This document shows positions 51,353 to 59,647 of a stretch of DNA of 64,000 nt, piece by piece. Position numbers and translations under genes: made by a program. Under the pieces are notes generated by a model that saw only the letters and a program-made list of their open reading frames with translations, was not told the DNA's origin and did not search any database. Source of the stretch: RYN-230 sp963851025 (GTDB lineage: Bacteria > Actinomycetota > Actinomycetes > Streptosporangiales > Streptosporangiaceae); assembly GCA_963851025.1 (NCBI GenBank), contig CAWKOA010000007.1, positions 177,344 through 241,343 of the forward strand, written 5' to 3'. How positions within the stretch are numbered: position 1 is the stretch's first letter; each line of letters opens with the position of its first letter.

Positions 51353-51594
51353 CGAATTCGATCATGAAGGGGCGGCCCGGACCGGGGATCGGCCCGGACC
51401 GGAGATCGGCCGGGCCGGGGAGACCCGGGGCCGGGGCCGGGGGGCACCCGGGGCCGGGGGCCGGGGCCGGGGCCGGGCGGGGGAAGATGCGCCGGCCGCC
51501 GTGTCGCGCAGGAACACGGCGGCCGGCGGCCACTGCCCGCGGCGCCGGGCCTCGCACCGAGGCCTGGCGTTACCCGCGGAAAAACGGCCTGGTC
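51353..51594. other. G-rich tract next to the inverted repeat
   Basis: Dominated by GGGGCCGGGGCCGGGG-type repeats (51408-51486), with capacity for G-quadruplexes on the plus strand. No gene is seen. The right end (about 51545-51594) leads into the end of the DUF397 gene. Confidence 0.5.
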
Positions 51595-51828
51595 CTAGAC
51601 CAGCAAATCGTCGAATTCGCCCCGCTTCACGCCCTCGATCAGAGCGGCGATCTCAGCCCGGGTGTAGATGAGGGCGGGGCCTTCAGGGTTGCGTGAGTTC
51701 CGCACGGCGAACTCGCCTCCGGTGAGGCGGGCCAGCTCGACGCAGGTTCCCTGTGAGTTGCTGATGCTGCTCTTACGCCAGCGAGCATCAACCAAGTCGG
51801 TAGCAGGCATTCCGTTGTATGTGTTCAT
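51595..51828 (-). CDS. DUF397 protein
   Basis: 77 residues, a common actinobacterial family encoded next to HTH-DUF5753 regulators. Core: ARWRKSSISNSQGTCVELAR, FAVRNSRNPEGPALIYTRAE and IAALIEGVKRGEFDDLLV. The paired regulator likely binds or controls it; roles in morphological differentiation have been suggested for similar pairs. The start overlaps the regulator stop by four bases. The frame is intact. Confidence 0.92.
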   Translation of the reverse strand: MNTYNGMPATDLVDARWRKSSISNSQGTCVELARLTGGEFAVRNSRNPEGPALIYTRAEIAALIEGVKRGEFDDLLV

Positions 51829-52697
51829 CTATCGACTTCCTCAAGCATTCCGCTCAGGATTTCTGTGGTGTGTTCAGGCGACTCGCTCTCGACACTGAGG
51901 CGCTCCATGACCTCGGTGTACCGTTCCACGTCGTCGCGCTTATCCAGGTAGAGAGAACTCGTCAGCTGCTCGACGTAAACCACGTCCGGAAGGTCGACCT
52001 CCGGGAACCGGAGGATCGTGAACGCACCACCTTCGGCCGCGTGGCCACCTGAGCTGAATGGCACTACCTGGAGTGTGATGTTGGGTTCTCTGGTCACCTC
52101 GATCAGCCGCTCGAGCTGCGCCCGCATCACCTCCCCGCCACCAATCGGCCGCCGGAGCGCCGCTTCATCCACCACTGCCCACAGCCGCGGAGCCCCCGGT
52201 TTGCTGAGCAGTTCCTGCCGTGCGATCCGCAGGCTTACCCTGCGCTCGACTTCCTCGGCGGAAGCGCCAGGCTGGCCAAGGGCCACGACCGCCCGTGCGT
52301 AGTCCGCTGTCTGGAGCAGGCCCGGAACGAACTGCACCTCATAGAGCCTGATGAGTGCCGCGGCTTCCTCCAGGCCCACGTACACCTGGAACCAGTCCGG
52401 CAGAACATCCCCGTATTTATGCCACCAGCCAGGCGAATTCGCCTCTCTGGCGAGTGCCACAAGGCTGACTCGCTCGGTCTCATCGCTGACGCCGTACATC
52501 TCCAGCAAATCGACGACGTCACGCTCTTTGAAGCCGACTCGTCCGAGCTCCATGCGGCTGATCTTGGAACCGGATGCGCGGATCGCGTACCCGGCCTCCT
52601 CGCGTGTGATCCCCTTTGCCTCGCGCAGCCCCCGCAGCTGAGAACCGAGAAGGATGCGAAGCACCGTTGGGCCGCTTCCCGGCTGAACTGAGATCAC
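51825..52697 (-). CDS. XRE-family HTH regulator with DUF5753 domain
   Basis: A 290-residue regulator. HTH: SQLRGLREAKGITREEAGYA, IRASGSKISRMELGRVGFKE. DUF5753: YEVQFVPGLLQTADYARAVV, LWAVVDEAALRRPIGG, NITLQVVPFSSGGHAAEGGA and DVVYVEQLTSSLYLDKRDDV. It is translationally coupled to DUF397 and divergent from an RsbW-like ATPase gene, giving the classic three-gene actinomycete module. It is paralogous to the regulator at 15198. The frame is intact. Confidence 0.93.
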   Translation of the reverse strand: MISVQPGSGPTVLRILLGSQLRGLREAKGITREEAGYAIRASGSKISRMELGRVGFKERDVVDLLEMYGVSDETERVSLVALAREANSPGWWHKYGDVLPDWFQVYVGLEEAAALIRLYEVQFVPGLLQTADYARAVVALGQPGASAEEVERRVSLRIARQELLSKPGAPRLWAVVDEAALRRPIGGGEVMRAQLERLIEVTREPNITLQVVPFSSGGHAAEGGAFTILRFPEVDLPDVVYVEQLTSSLYLDKRDDVERYTEVMERLSVESESPEHTTEILSGMLEEVDR

Positions 52698-52889
52698 GCC
52701 ATCCCCCTGGTTTTAGGTCTCAGGAATCCGCCAGCAGCTCCTCCCGTTGAGGCCTCCCTTACGGCTCGCACATGCGTCCCGCACATTCATCTGCACGTGC
52801 ATCCGCCCTTGCGCTTGCAAGGTACATAGGCGATGATAGCGCTTGCGCGCCACACGCACGACAAGTGCCAGGAGACAGACGGGAACCCG
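52698..52889. promoter_or_regulatory. Divergent promoter with paired GCGCTTGC sites
   Basis: 192 bases between the regulator and the RsbW-like gene. The octamer GCGCTTGC occurs at 52811-52818 and 52839-52846, 28 bases apart, flanking an AT-richer GGTACATAGGCGATGATAG. CTTGCAAG (52814-52821) is a dyad. Repeats of GCACATGC/GCACGTGC type lie to the left (52768-52803). These are good candidates for the HTH regulator operators. Confidence 0.5.
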
Positions 52890-53444
52890 ATGACCGCACA
52901 CCGGGCGGCCTCGCCAGTCAAGACGGAGGTCATGAGCGTGGGCCATGAGTGGCTCCTCTCCGCGGGGGAGCCCACCGGGATGCGCTACGCGAGCCCGCTG
53001 CGCCCTCCGGTTCCGATGCTGGACGAACTGGCCGCCTCCCAGCCGTCCGCGACCTGCGGACTGCGCCCGGTACCGGAGGCGGTCAAGACCGGGCGCGACT
53101 TCACCCGCTCCGTCCTGCGCGACTGGGGCCTGACGGATCTGGCTGACGTGGCCGGCCTGGTGATCTCGGAACTGGTGACGAACGCGCTGCGGCACGGCGT
53201 GCCCGCCGGGCCGCCGGTCACCAGCGACTGCCCGATCCGGCTGCGGCTGCTGGGCCAGGCCCCCTACGTGATGTGCATGGTCACCGACCCGGGCACCGGC
53301 ATCCCCGTGCTGCGCGACCCCGGGCCCTGCGCGGAGAACGGCCGCGGGCTGAACGTGGTCGAGTCGTGCTGCGTCCGGTGGGGCTGGCACCTGCTCGACG
53401 GCGGCGGCAAGGTCGTCTGGGCGCTGCTGCACCCCGACGCCTAG
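52890..53444 (+). CDS. RsbW-like ATP-binding protein (anti-sigma kinase family)
   Basis: About 184 residues from ATG 52890. The HATPase_c_2 fold has N-box LVISELVTNALRHGVPAG, G1 TDPGTGIPVLRDPG and G2 NGRGLNVVESCCVRWGWHLL. Such proteins phosphorylate or bind anti-sigma antagonists and are very numerous in actinomycetes beside HTH-DUF5753/DUF397. The N-terminal start is uncertain: in-frame ATG codons at 52833, 52890 and 52932 compete; 52932 has GGAGG but too close. The frame is intact. Confidence 0.87.
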   Translation: MTAHRAASPVKTEVMSVGHEWLLSAGEPTGMRYASPLRPPVPMLDELAASQPSATCGLRPVPEAVKTGRDFTRSVLRDWGLTDLADVAGLVISELVTNALRHGVPAGPPVTSDCPIRLRLLGQAPYVMCMVTDPGTGIPVLRDPGPCAENGRGLNVVESCCVRWGWHLLDGGGKVVWALLHPDA

Positions 53445-53484
53445 GCACAGCCTAGGCAGACTGCCGCACCCGGGCGCCTAGGCA
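53439..53484. repeat. Three GCCTAGGCA palindromes at the gene end
   Basis: GCCTAGGCA occurs at 53439-53447, 53450-53458 and 53476-53484. The first overlaps the stop codon of the RsbW-like gene. GCCTAGGC is a perfect palindrome. The cluster could aid transcription end or be a protein-binding site; copy number is too small to decide. Confidence 0.45.
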
Positions 53485-53581
53485 CGCGGCGATCCGCGCC
53501 GCTAAGCTCAGTCCGCTGCCGGCCCGGTGACCCGTGGTTAGCCGTTCGGCACGCCAACCGGGAGCCCACCCAGGAGCAGCC

Positions 53582-54142
53582 ATGTACCAGCCGTATCCCG
53601 CGGGCGGGGCGGAGCCGGCGCCGCAGACGCCAGAGCGGCCCCCCTCGGTCCAGAACGCCGTCCGGCTCATGTACGCGGGCGCGGCCGTCAGCCTGATCGT
53701 CATCATCGTCGCGGTGGTGACCATCAGCAGCACCAGGACCGCCATCCACGCTGACTTCCCGGCCTATTCGGCCAGCAAAGTGCACAAGGCGGCGACCGCG
53801 CTGGTGGTCTACGAGGTGGTCCTCCAGGTCATCAGGATCGGGCTGTGGCTGTGGATGGCCGCGGCGAACAAGGCCGGGAAGTCCTGGGCCAGGATCGTGT
53901 CGACCGTCCTGTTCATCCTGGACACGCTGATCCTGCTCAGCAGCCTGGCCCGGCCGCATGCGGCCCTCGGCATCATCCTGCTGCTGCTCGTCTGGCTGGC
54001 CGGCCTCGGCGCGATCATCCTGCTGTGGCTGCGGAACTCCAGCGCCTACTTCGCCGCGTCGAAGAGCGCCGGGCGTAGCCCGGCCGCTGACCCGGCACGG
54101 CCGCCTGACGCAGCCGGCCCCCTGCCCCGGCCGCACCGCTGA
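53582..54142 (+). CDS. Four-span membrane protein of unknown function
   Basis: 186 residues, ATG 53582 after AGGAG. A Pro/Gly-rich cytoplasmic N-terminus (MYQPYPAGGAEPAPQTPERP) precedes four hydrophobic segments: LMYAGAAVSLIVIIVAVVTI, VYEVVLQVIRIGLWLWMAAA, ARIVSTVLFILDTLILLSSL and LGIILLLLVWLAGLGAIILL. The layout matches small actinobacterial membrane proteins with an N-terminal PYP-type tail. No enzyme motif is seen. It is convergent with the ROK regulator gene. Confidence 0.8.
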   Translation: MYQPYPAGGAEPAPQTPERPPSVQNAVRLMYAGAAVSLIVIIVAVVTISSTRTAIHADFPAYSASKVHKAATALVVYEVVLQVIRIGLWLWMAAANKAGKSWARIVSTVLFILDTLILLSSLARPHAALGIILLLLVWLAGLGAIILLWLRNSSAYFAASKSAGRSPAADPARPPDAAGPLPRPHR

Positions 54143-54152
54143 CACGGCGGGC

Positions 54153-55424
54153 TCAGCTGTTCATGGCCTGGGCCGGGCACCCCGCCGTCCGGGCTCAGCG
54201 CCGCCGGCAGCGTCGCGGTGAGCTGCTTCCAGGCCAGCTCCGCCCCGGCCGCCAGGCAGCCGTGCACCACGACGTCGCTGCCCAGCGCGCTGACCCGGAC
54301 CTCGGGCATGACCGGGGCGATCCGCTCGAGCTCGCGGGTGACCGCGGCGGCGAAGCCGGGGGCCTGGCCCACCCCGCCGCCCAGCACGATGAGGGCCGGG
54401 TCGACGATGGTCACCACGCAGCACAGCACCCGGGCCACCAGCTCGGCCTCCCCGGCCACGACGGCGGCGGCCCGCTCGTCCCCGGCCGCCGCCGCCTCGA
54501 ACACCCGGCGGGCCGAGACCTGGCCCCGCATGCCCGCCCGCCGCGCGGCCCGGACCACGGCCGGGGCGGAGGCCGCCGCCTCCAGCGGCCCCCGGCGCCG
54601 GGCGTCCCCGGGGTCGGCGCCCAGGCCGCCGGAGATCGGCAGGTAGGCGATCTCCCCGGCCACGCCGTGCATGCCCCGGTGCAGGCGGCCGCCGACCACC
54701 AGGCCCATGCCGATCCCGCTGCCGACCGAGACGAACGCGAAGCTGTCCGCGTCCCGGCCGTGCCCGTGGGTGCGCTCGGCCAGGGCCGCGGCGTCCACGT
54801 CGTTCTCGACCACCAGCGACTGGCCGAACGCCGCGCGCAGGTCGGCCAGGACCGCGGGCCGGTCCCAGCCGGGCAGCCCGCCGGTCAGGGCCATGGAGTT
54901 GCGCCGCGGGTCGTAGACGCCGGGGCTGCCGATGACGGTCTGGGTGACCGCCTGCCGCGCGACCCCGGCGCGGCGCACAGGTCGTCGGCCAGCCGGATGA
55001 GCTCGCCGACCCGGCCGCGCACGCTGGAGGCCCGGGAGGGGATGGCCGAGGCCGCCAGGATGCCGCCGGCCAGGTCGGCCAGGGCCCCCCGCACGTACTT
55101 GTGCCCGATGTCGAGGCCCAGCACGTAGCCGGCTTCCGGGCGGACCTCGTAGAGCCGGGCGGACCTCCCGGGCACCCCGGTCCGCTGCCCGGCCTCGCGG
55201 ACCAGCCCGGCCCGCTCGACCGCGGCCAGCGCCAGCGAGACGGTCGGCTTGGACAGCCCGGACAGCCGGGCCAGGTCCGCGCGCGAGATAGGGCCCAGGT
55301 CCCGGATGTGGCCGAGCAGCAGCTGCTCGTTCATGGCCCGGATGAGCGGGGGGCGGGCCGCGGACAGCGAGCCGGCCAGGCCGGGCGCTGCGCCGTCCGG
55401 TCCGCCGGCCGGCGTGACTGTCAC
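54153..55424 (-). CDS. ROK-family transcriptional regulator, frameshifted
   Basis: About 420 residues. The N-terminal HTH is LLLGHIRDLGPISRADLARL, SGLSKPTVSLALAAVERAGL, VREAGQRTGVPGRSARLYEV. The ROK domain begins GYVLGLDIGHKYVRGALADL; after a break near 54975, VVENDVDAAALAERTHGHGR, FAFVSVGSGIGMGLVVGGRL, GVAGEIAYLPI and IVDPALIVLGGGVGQAPGFA. The zinc-binding CxCGxxGC motif of typical ROK proteins is absent. GTG 55424 follows GGGAGG. The in-frame stop at 54046 would overlap the convergent gene; a slip near 54190 would end it at 54153. Divergent from the sugar kinase gene and likely its repressor. Confidence 0.84.
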
Positions 55425-55676
55425 TGCCACCTCCCGCATCATCCTCCCGCATCAGCGCGGGAAGCGCCCGCCAGCACCGCACGCCCGGCCGCCGGCCGGG
55501 ACTCAGTCAGCCCGCCCGGCCAGGCCCGCCAGCACGGCCAGGCCGGGCCCGGCCAGTACCGCACGGCCAGGCCCGCCAGCCCGGCGCGAGGCGGCCGGGA
55601 CCGGCCCGCCCGGCCGCCCCGGATGGTGCCCCGGAGGCGGGCCGGGCGAACTTCGCAGACCGGGCTTGTGGCCCTT

Positions 55677-55705
55677 AGATAGTTAGGATACTGTCCTAAC
55701 AATCT
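55677..55705. promoter_or_regulatory. ROK-type palindromic operator
   Basis: GTTAGGATACTGTCCTAAC (55682-55700) has perfect seven-base arms around a five-base centre, and the dyad extends outward with AGAT and ATCT (55677-55680 and 55702-55705). It closely resembles operators bound by actinobacterial ROK/NagC/XylR proteins. It lies 44 bases before the sugar kinase start and about 255 bases before the regulator start. Repression of the kinase operon, released by sugar, is the obvious model. Confidence 0.72.
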
Positions 55706-55748
55706 TCCGCAAGACGTCGTATCGGCTGAGTTATCCCAGGCAGGCGCC

Positions 55749-56874
55749 ATGCTCCGGTCTCCCGTCATTCTCGGGCTCGACTTCGGCGGCACCAAGATCG
55801 CCGTCGCGGTGTGCAGCCTGGACGGGACCCGGCTGGGCTCGGCCACGGTCGGCAGCGGCGGCGAACTCGGCGCCCGGGCCAGCTTCGGCCGGGGCGTGCA
55901 GGCCGCCCGCGAACTGCTGGACAGCGCGGCCCCCGGCGCCACCCTGGCCGCCGTCGGCGTCTCGACGTTCGGGATCCCGTTCGAGGACCGGGTGGACCTG
56001 GCCCCGGCCATCCACGGCTGGGGTGATCTGCCGCTCGGCCGGGAACTGCGCGCCGCGTTCCCGGGCGCGGCGATCCGGATGGCCACCGACGCCAAGGCGG
56101 CCGCCCAGGCCGAGGTGCGCTGGGGCGCGCTGGCCGGCTACGACCCGGCCATCTACCTGAACCTGGGCACCGGGCTGTCCACCGCCCTGGTCATCGGCGG
56201 CCAGGTCATCGCGGGCGCGGACGGCGCCGCCGGCGAGATCGGCTATAACCTCCGCGCCCTGTCTGACGTGGGCCTCCCGCTCGGCGCCCGGGTCCCGCTG
56301 GAAGACATGATCAGCGGCCAGGCCCTGGCCCGCCGGGCGCCTGCCCCGATGGCGGCCGCCGACGTGTTCGGCGCGGCCGCCGCCGAGCCCGGGCTGGACC
56401 GGCTGGTCAGCGAGTTCGTCACCGAGCTGGCCTTCCACGTGGTCAACCTGGCTATCTTCGTGAACCCGGCCCGGATCGCGGTGGGCGGCGGCCTGGTCCA
56501 GTCCTGGGAGCGGCTGCGGCCGGGCCTGGAGCAGGCCCTCAAGGCGGGCACCCCGTTCCCGCCCGAACTCGTCACCGCCCGCTTCCCCGCCGACGCGCCG
56601 CTGATCGGCGCGGTGGCCCTGGCCGCGGACGCCGCCGGGACCGGCCACAGCCTCGACGGCCTGGCACCCCCGGCCAGCCGGCCCCCAGCCAGGCGGCCCC
56701 CAGCCAGGCCCCAGCCCCCACGCAGGCCCCGGCGCCCGCGCAGGCACCTCCTCCGAAACAGACAACACCCATGCGAACAACGCCCGGGCGGGCACCGCCA
56801 GGGCAGATGGCGCCATCGACGGCGCCCCGGTCACCCAACCTTCACCTTCACTCACCGAAAGGCTTCAGTCATGA
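55749..56874 (+). CDS. ROK-family sugar kinase
   Basis: About 375 residues, the first ~300 with clear homology. ROK ATPase: VILGLDFGGTKIAVAVCSLD (phosphate loop DFGGTK), AVGVSTFGIPFEDRVDLAPA, catalytic Asp in TDAKAAAQAEVRWG, YLNLGTGLSTALVIGGQVIA and GEIGYNLRALSDVGLPLGAR. The zinc motif is absent. A slip near 56650 is needed to end it before the next gene: one frame gives a TGA overlapping the downstream ATG, after an Ala/Gly/Pro-rich tail. Without it the frame runs into the lipoprotein gene. It could be a glucokinase or a beta-glucoside kinase (BglK-like). Confidence 0.85.
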
Positions 56875-58540
56875 GACGCCTCAAGGCAATCGGGGCCCTC
56901 GTCGCGGTTGGCGTCCTCGCGGCCGCCTGCAGCGCCGGCAAGGGCGGTGGCAGCGGCAACGGCAGTACCAAGGCAACGAACACCGTCACTATCTCCAACG
57001 AGAACGGCGCCCTCTGGACCTGCAACTTCAGCCCGTTCAACGGGTCGGTCACCTTCCTGTCGGTGGGCTTCGTCTACGAGCCGCTGGTCTACGTCAACCC
57101 CCTGCAGAACGGCAAGACCACACCCATGCTGGCCACCTCCTGGAAGTGGGGGTCGGGTAACACCACGCTGACCTTCACCATCCGCAACGGGGTCAAGTTC
57201 AATGACGGGACCCCGATGACGGCCGCGGACGTGGTGTACACGTTCAACCTGATCAAGAAGTACCCGGCCCTGGACCTGACCGGGGACTGGGCGGTGCTGT
57301 CCAGCGTGACCCAGTCGGGTTCCAACCAGGTGGTCATGACGTTCAAGCATCCGGCCGTGCCGGCCTTCTACTACATCGCCGGGCAGACGCCGATCGTCCC
57401 GCAGCACGTCTGGTCGAAGGTCAGCAACCCGGTGGCGTTCGCGGACAGCAACCCGGTGGGCACCGGCCCGTACAAGGTGAACCCGTGCACCAAGCAGAAC
57501 ATCACCTACACCGCCAACCCGCACTACTGGCAGCCGGGCCTGCCCAAGGTCACCAAGGTGCAGTACCCGGCCTTCACCAGCAACAACACGGCGAATGACC
57601 AGCTGGCCAGCGGCCAGGCGCAGTGGGGCTCGCAGTACATCCCGTCGATCAAGTCCTTCTACACGGCGAAGAGCCCCAACTACCACTACTGGTTCCCGCC
57701 GACGGTGAACGTCTCCCTGATACCGAACCTGAAGAACTCGCTGCTCGCCAACGTCAAGGTCCGCCAGGCCATGTCGTACGCGATCGACCGGTCCAAGGTC
57801 TCCTCGATCGGCGAGTCTGGCTATGAGCCGCCCGGCGAACCAGTCGGGCATCGTCACGCCGACGTTCTCCAGCTGGCTCGACCAGTCGCTGGCCAGCAAG
57901 TACCACTACGGCTACAACCCGGCCAAGGCGAAGCAGATCCTGGCCTCGGCCGGGTTCCACATGGGGTCCGACGGCATCATGGTCAATTCGAAGGGCCAGA
58001 AGCTGTCCTTCTCCGTCATCAACATCGGCGACTACTCCGACTGGGTCGCCTCGATGCAGGTGGTCGCCCAGAACCTCAAGGCGGTCGGCATCCAGGTGAC
58101 GCCGGACAACCTGACCAACACCGACTTCACCGCGGCCCTCTACACGGGCAAGTTCCAGCTCGCCTACTACGACCAGCAGACCTTCGGCCCGAGCCCGTAC
58201 TACGAGCTGCGGAACTGGCTGGACTCGGCGGGCACCGCGCCGATCGGCAAGACGGCGGCCACCAACTACGAGCGGTACAGCAACCCGGCCACGGACAACC
58301 TGTTCAGCCAGTACGCGGCCTCCACCAGCACGGCCGCAGCAGCACACGATCATGAACCAGATCCAGCAGGTGATGCTGGGCGAGCTGCCTATCATCCCGG
58401 TGGTTCAGGCGGTGGACTGGTACCAGTACAACGACACGTCGCTGACGGGCTGGCCGACGCCGAGCAACCCCTACGCCCAGCCGGCTGCCTATGCGTATCC
58501 GGACATGGAGCAGGTGCTGCTCCACCTGCGGGCGAAGTGA
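56871..58540 (+). CDS. Family 5 extracellular solute-binding lipoprotein, two frameshifts
   Basis: About 555 residues. Signal and lipobox VAVGVLAAAC, then NTVTISNENGALWTCNFSPF, FVYEPLVYVNPLQNGKTTPM, LTFTIRNGVKFNDGTPMTAA, GTGPYKVNPCTKQNITYTAN and VRQAMSYAIDRSKVSSIGES. Breaks: near 57828 (an extra C in GCCGCCCGG) and near 58335. The remainder is HYGYNPAKAKQILASAGFHM, GIQVTPDNLTNTDFTAALYT and LPIIPVVQAVDWYQYND to the TGA. This family binds oligopeptides, but also oligosaccharides such as cellobiose. Encoded first among the transport genes, it overlaps the kinase end. Confidence 0.9.
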
Positions 58541-58544
58541 CCGC

Positions 58545-58580
58545 GGTGCGTGCCCGGGGGCTGGCCCCCGGGCACGCACC
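58545..58580 (+). terminator. Strong hairpin between binding-protein gene and permease genes
   Basis: Perfect 16-base arms GGTGCGTGCCCGGGGG (58545-58560) and its complement (58565-58580) around the loop CTGG. It starts four bases after the binding-protein stop and about 80 bases before the permease. No U-run follows. It likely stabilises the binding-protein mRNA or partly ends transcription so that the binding protein is made in excess, as in maltose-type operons. Confidence 0.75.
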
Positions 58581-58658
58581 ACCCCGGTCCCCCGACCAGG
58601 GGACGACATGGATGAGATGGATGAATGAGGAGCAGATCATGATCACGAGGAGACGGGC

Positions 58659-59645
58659 GTGAGGTTCGCGCTGCGCCGCCTGGGCTTTTTCGTGGTCACG
58701 CTGTGGGCGGCGCTGACCCTTAACTTCCTGCTTCCCCGGCTGATGCCGGGAAACCCCGCGCTGGCCATGCTGAGCAAGTTCCACGGGCAGCTCGGCCCGG
58801 GCACCCTGCACGCCCTGGAGGTCCTGTTCGGGGTCAACACGCAGAAGGGCCTGATCGCCCAGTACTTCAGCTACCTGCACCACGTGTTCACCGGCAACTT
58901 CGGGCCGTCGCTGGACTTCTACCCGGCCTCGGTAACCTCGGTCATCGGCAGCGCGATCTGGTGGACCCTGGGCCTGGTCGGCGTGACCACGGTACTGGCC
59001 TTCGTCCTCGGGACCGGGCTGGGCATCGTGTCCGCCTGGCGCCGCGGCGGCCGGCTCGACAGCGTCGTGCCGCCGGTGTTCGTGATCACATCGGCGATCC
59101 CGTACTTCTGGGTCGGCATGGTGCTCGTGCTCATCTTCGGGATCACCCTGGGCTGGCTGCCCACCCAGGGCGGCTACTACGTGTCCACCGACTCACCCGG
59201 CCTGAACCTCACCTTCTTCCAGGACGTGCTGTCCCACGCCTTTCTGCCCGCCATGGCCCTCCTGATCACCACGATCGGTACCTGGATCCTGACCATGCGG
59301 AACACGATGATCACCACCCTGGCCGAGGACTACGTGCGGATGGCCCGGGCCAAAGGGCTGCCCGGCCGCCGGATCATGGTCGACTACGCGGCCCGCAACG
59401 CGATCCTGCCCAACCTGACCGGCTTCGCCATGTCGCTGGGCTTCGTGGTCAGCGGCGCGATCCTCATCGAGTACGTGTTCAACTACCCGGGTGTCGGCTT
59501 CCTGCTGCTGCAGGCGGTGCAGGGCGAGGACTACCCGCTGGAGCAGGCCCTGTTCCTGCTCATCACGGTCGCGGTGCTGGTGGCCATCCTGATCGCCGAC
59601 ATCGCGACCGCGCTGCTCGACCCGCGCACGAGGACGGCGGGGTAG
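58659..59645 (+). CDS. ABC transporter permease, DppB type
   Basis: 328 residues. Starts GTG 58659 after AGGAG. Motifs: FALRRLGFFVVTLWAALTLN, FLLPRLMPGNPALAMLSKFH, GTGLGIVSAWRRGGRLDSVV and the EAA-type loop EDYVRMARAKGLPGRRIMVD followed by YAARNAILPNLTGF. Six spans are expected. It forms a heterodimer with the next gene product. The frame is intact. The substrate depends on the family 5 binding protein upstream. Confidence 0.93.
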   Translation: MRFALRRLGFFVVTLWAALTLNFLLPRLMPGNPALAMLSKFHGQLGPGTLHALEVLFGVNTQKGLIAQYFSYLHHVFTGNFGPSLDFYPASVTSVIGSAIWWTLGLVGVTTVLAFVLGTGLGIVSAWRRGGRLDSVVPPVFVITSAIPYFWVGMVLVLIFGITLGWLPTQGGYYVSTDSPGLNLTFFQDVLSHAFLPAMALLITTIGTWILTMRNTMITTLAEDYVRMARAKGLPGRRIMVDYAARNAILPNLTGFAMSLGFVVSGAILIEYVFNYPGVGFLLLQAVQGEDYPLEQALFLLITVAVLVAILIADIATALLDPRTRTAG

Positions 59646-59647
59646 CC

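Noticed and set aside
55749..58355. Apparent 868-residue fusion of sugar kinase and solute-binding protein
   Set aside because: The junction contains a non-conserved Arg/Pro stretch directly followed by a complete lipoprotein signal peptide at ATG 56871. A slip near 56650 explains the fusion better.
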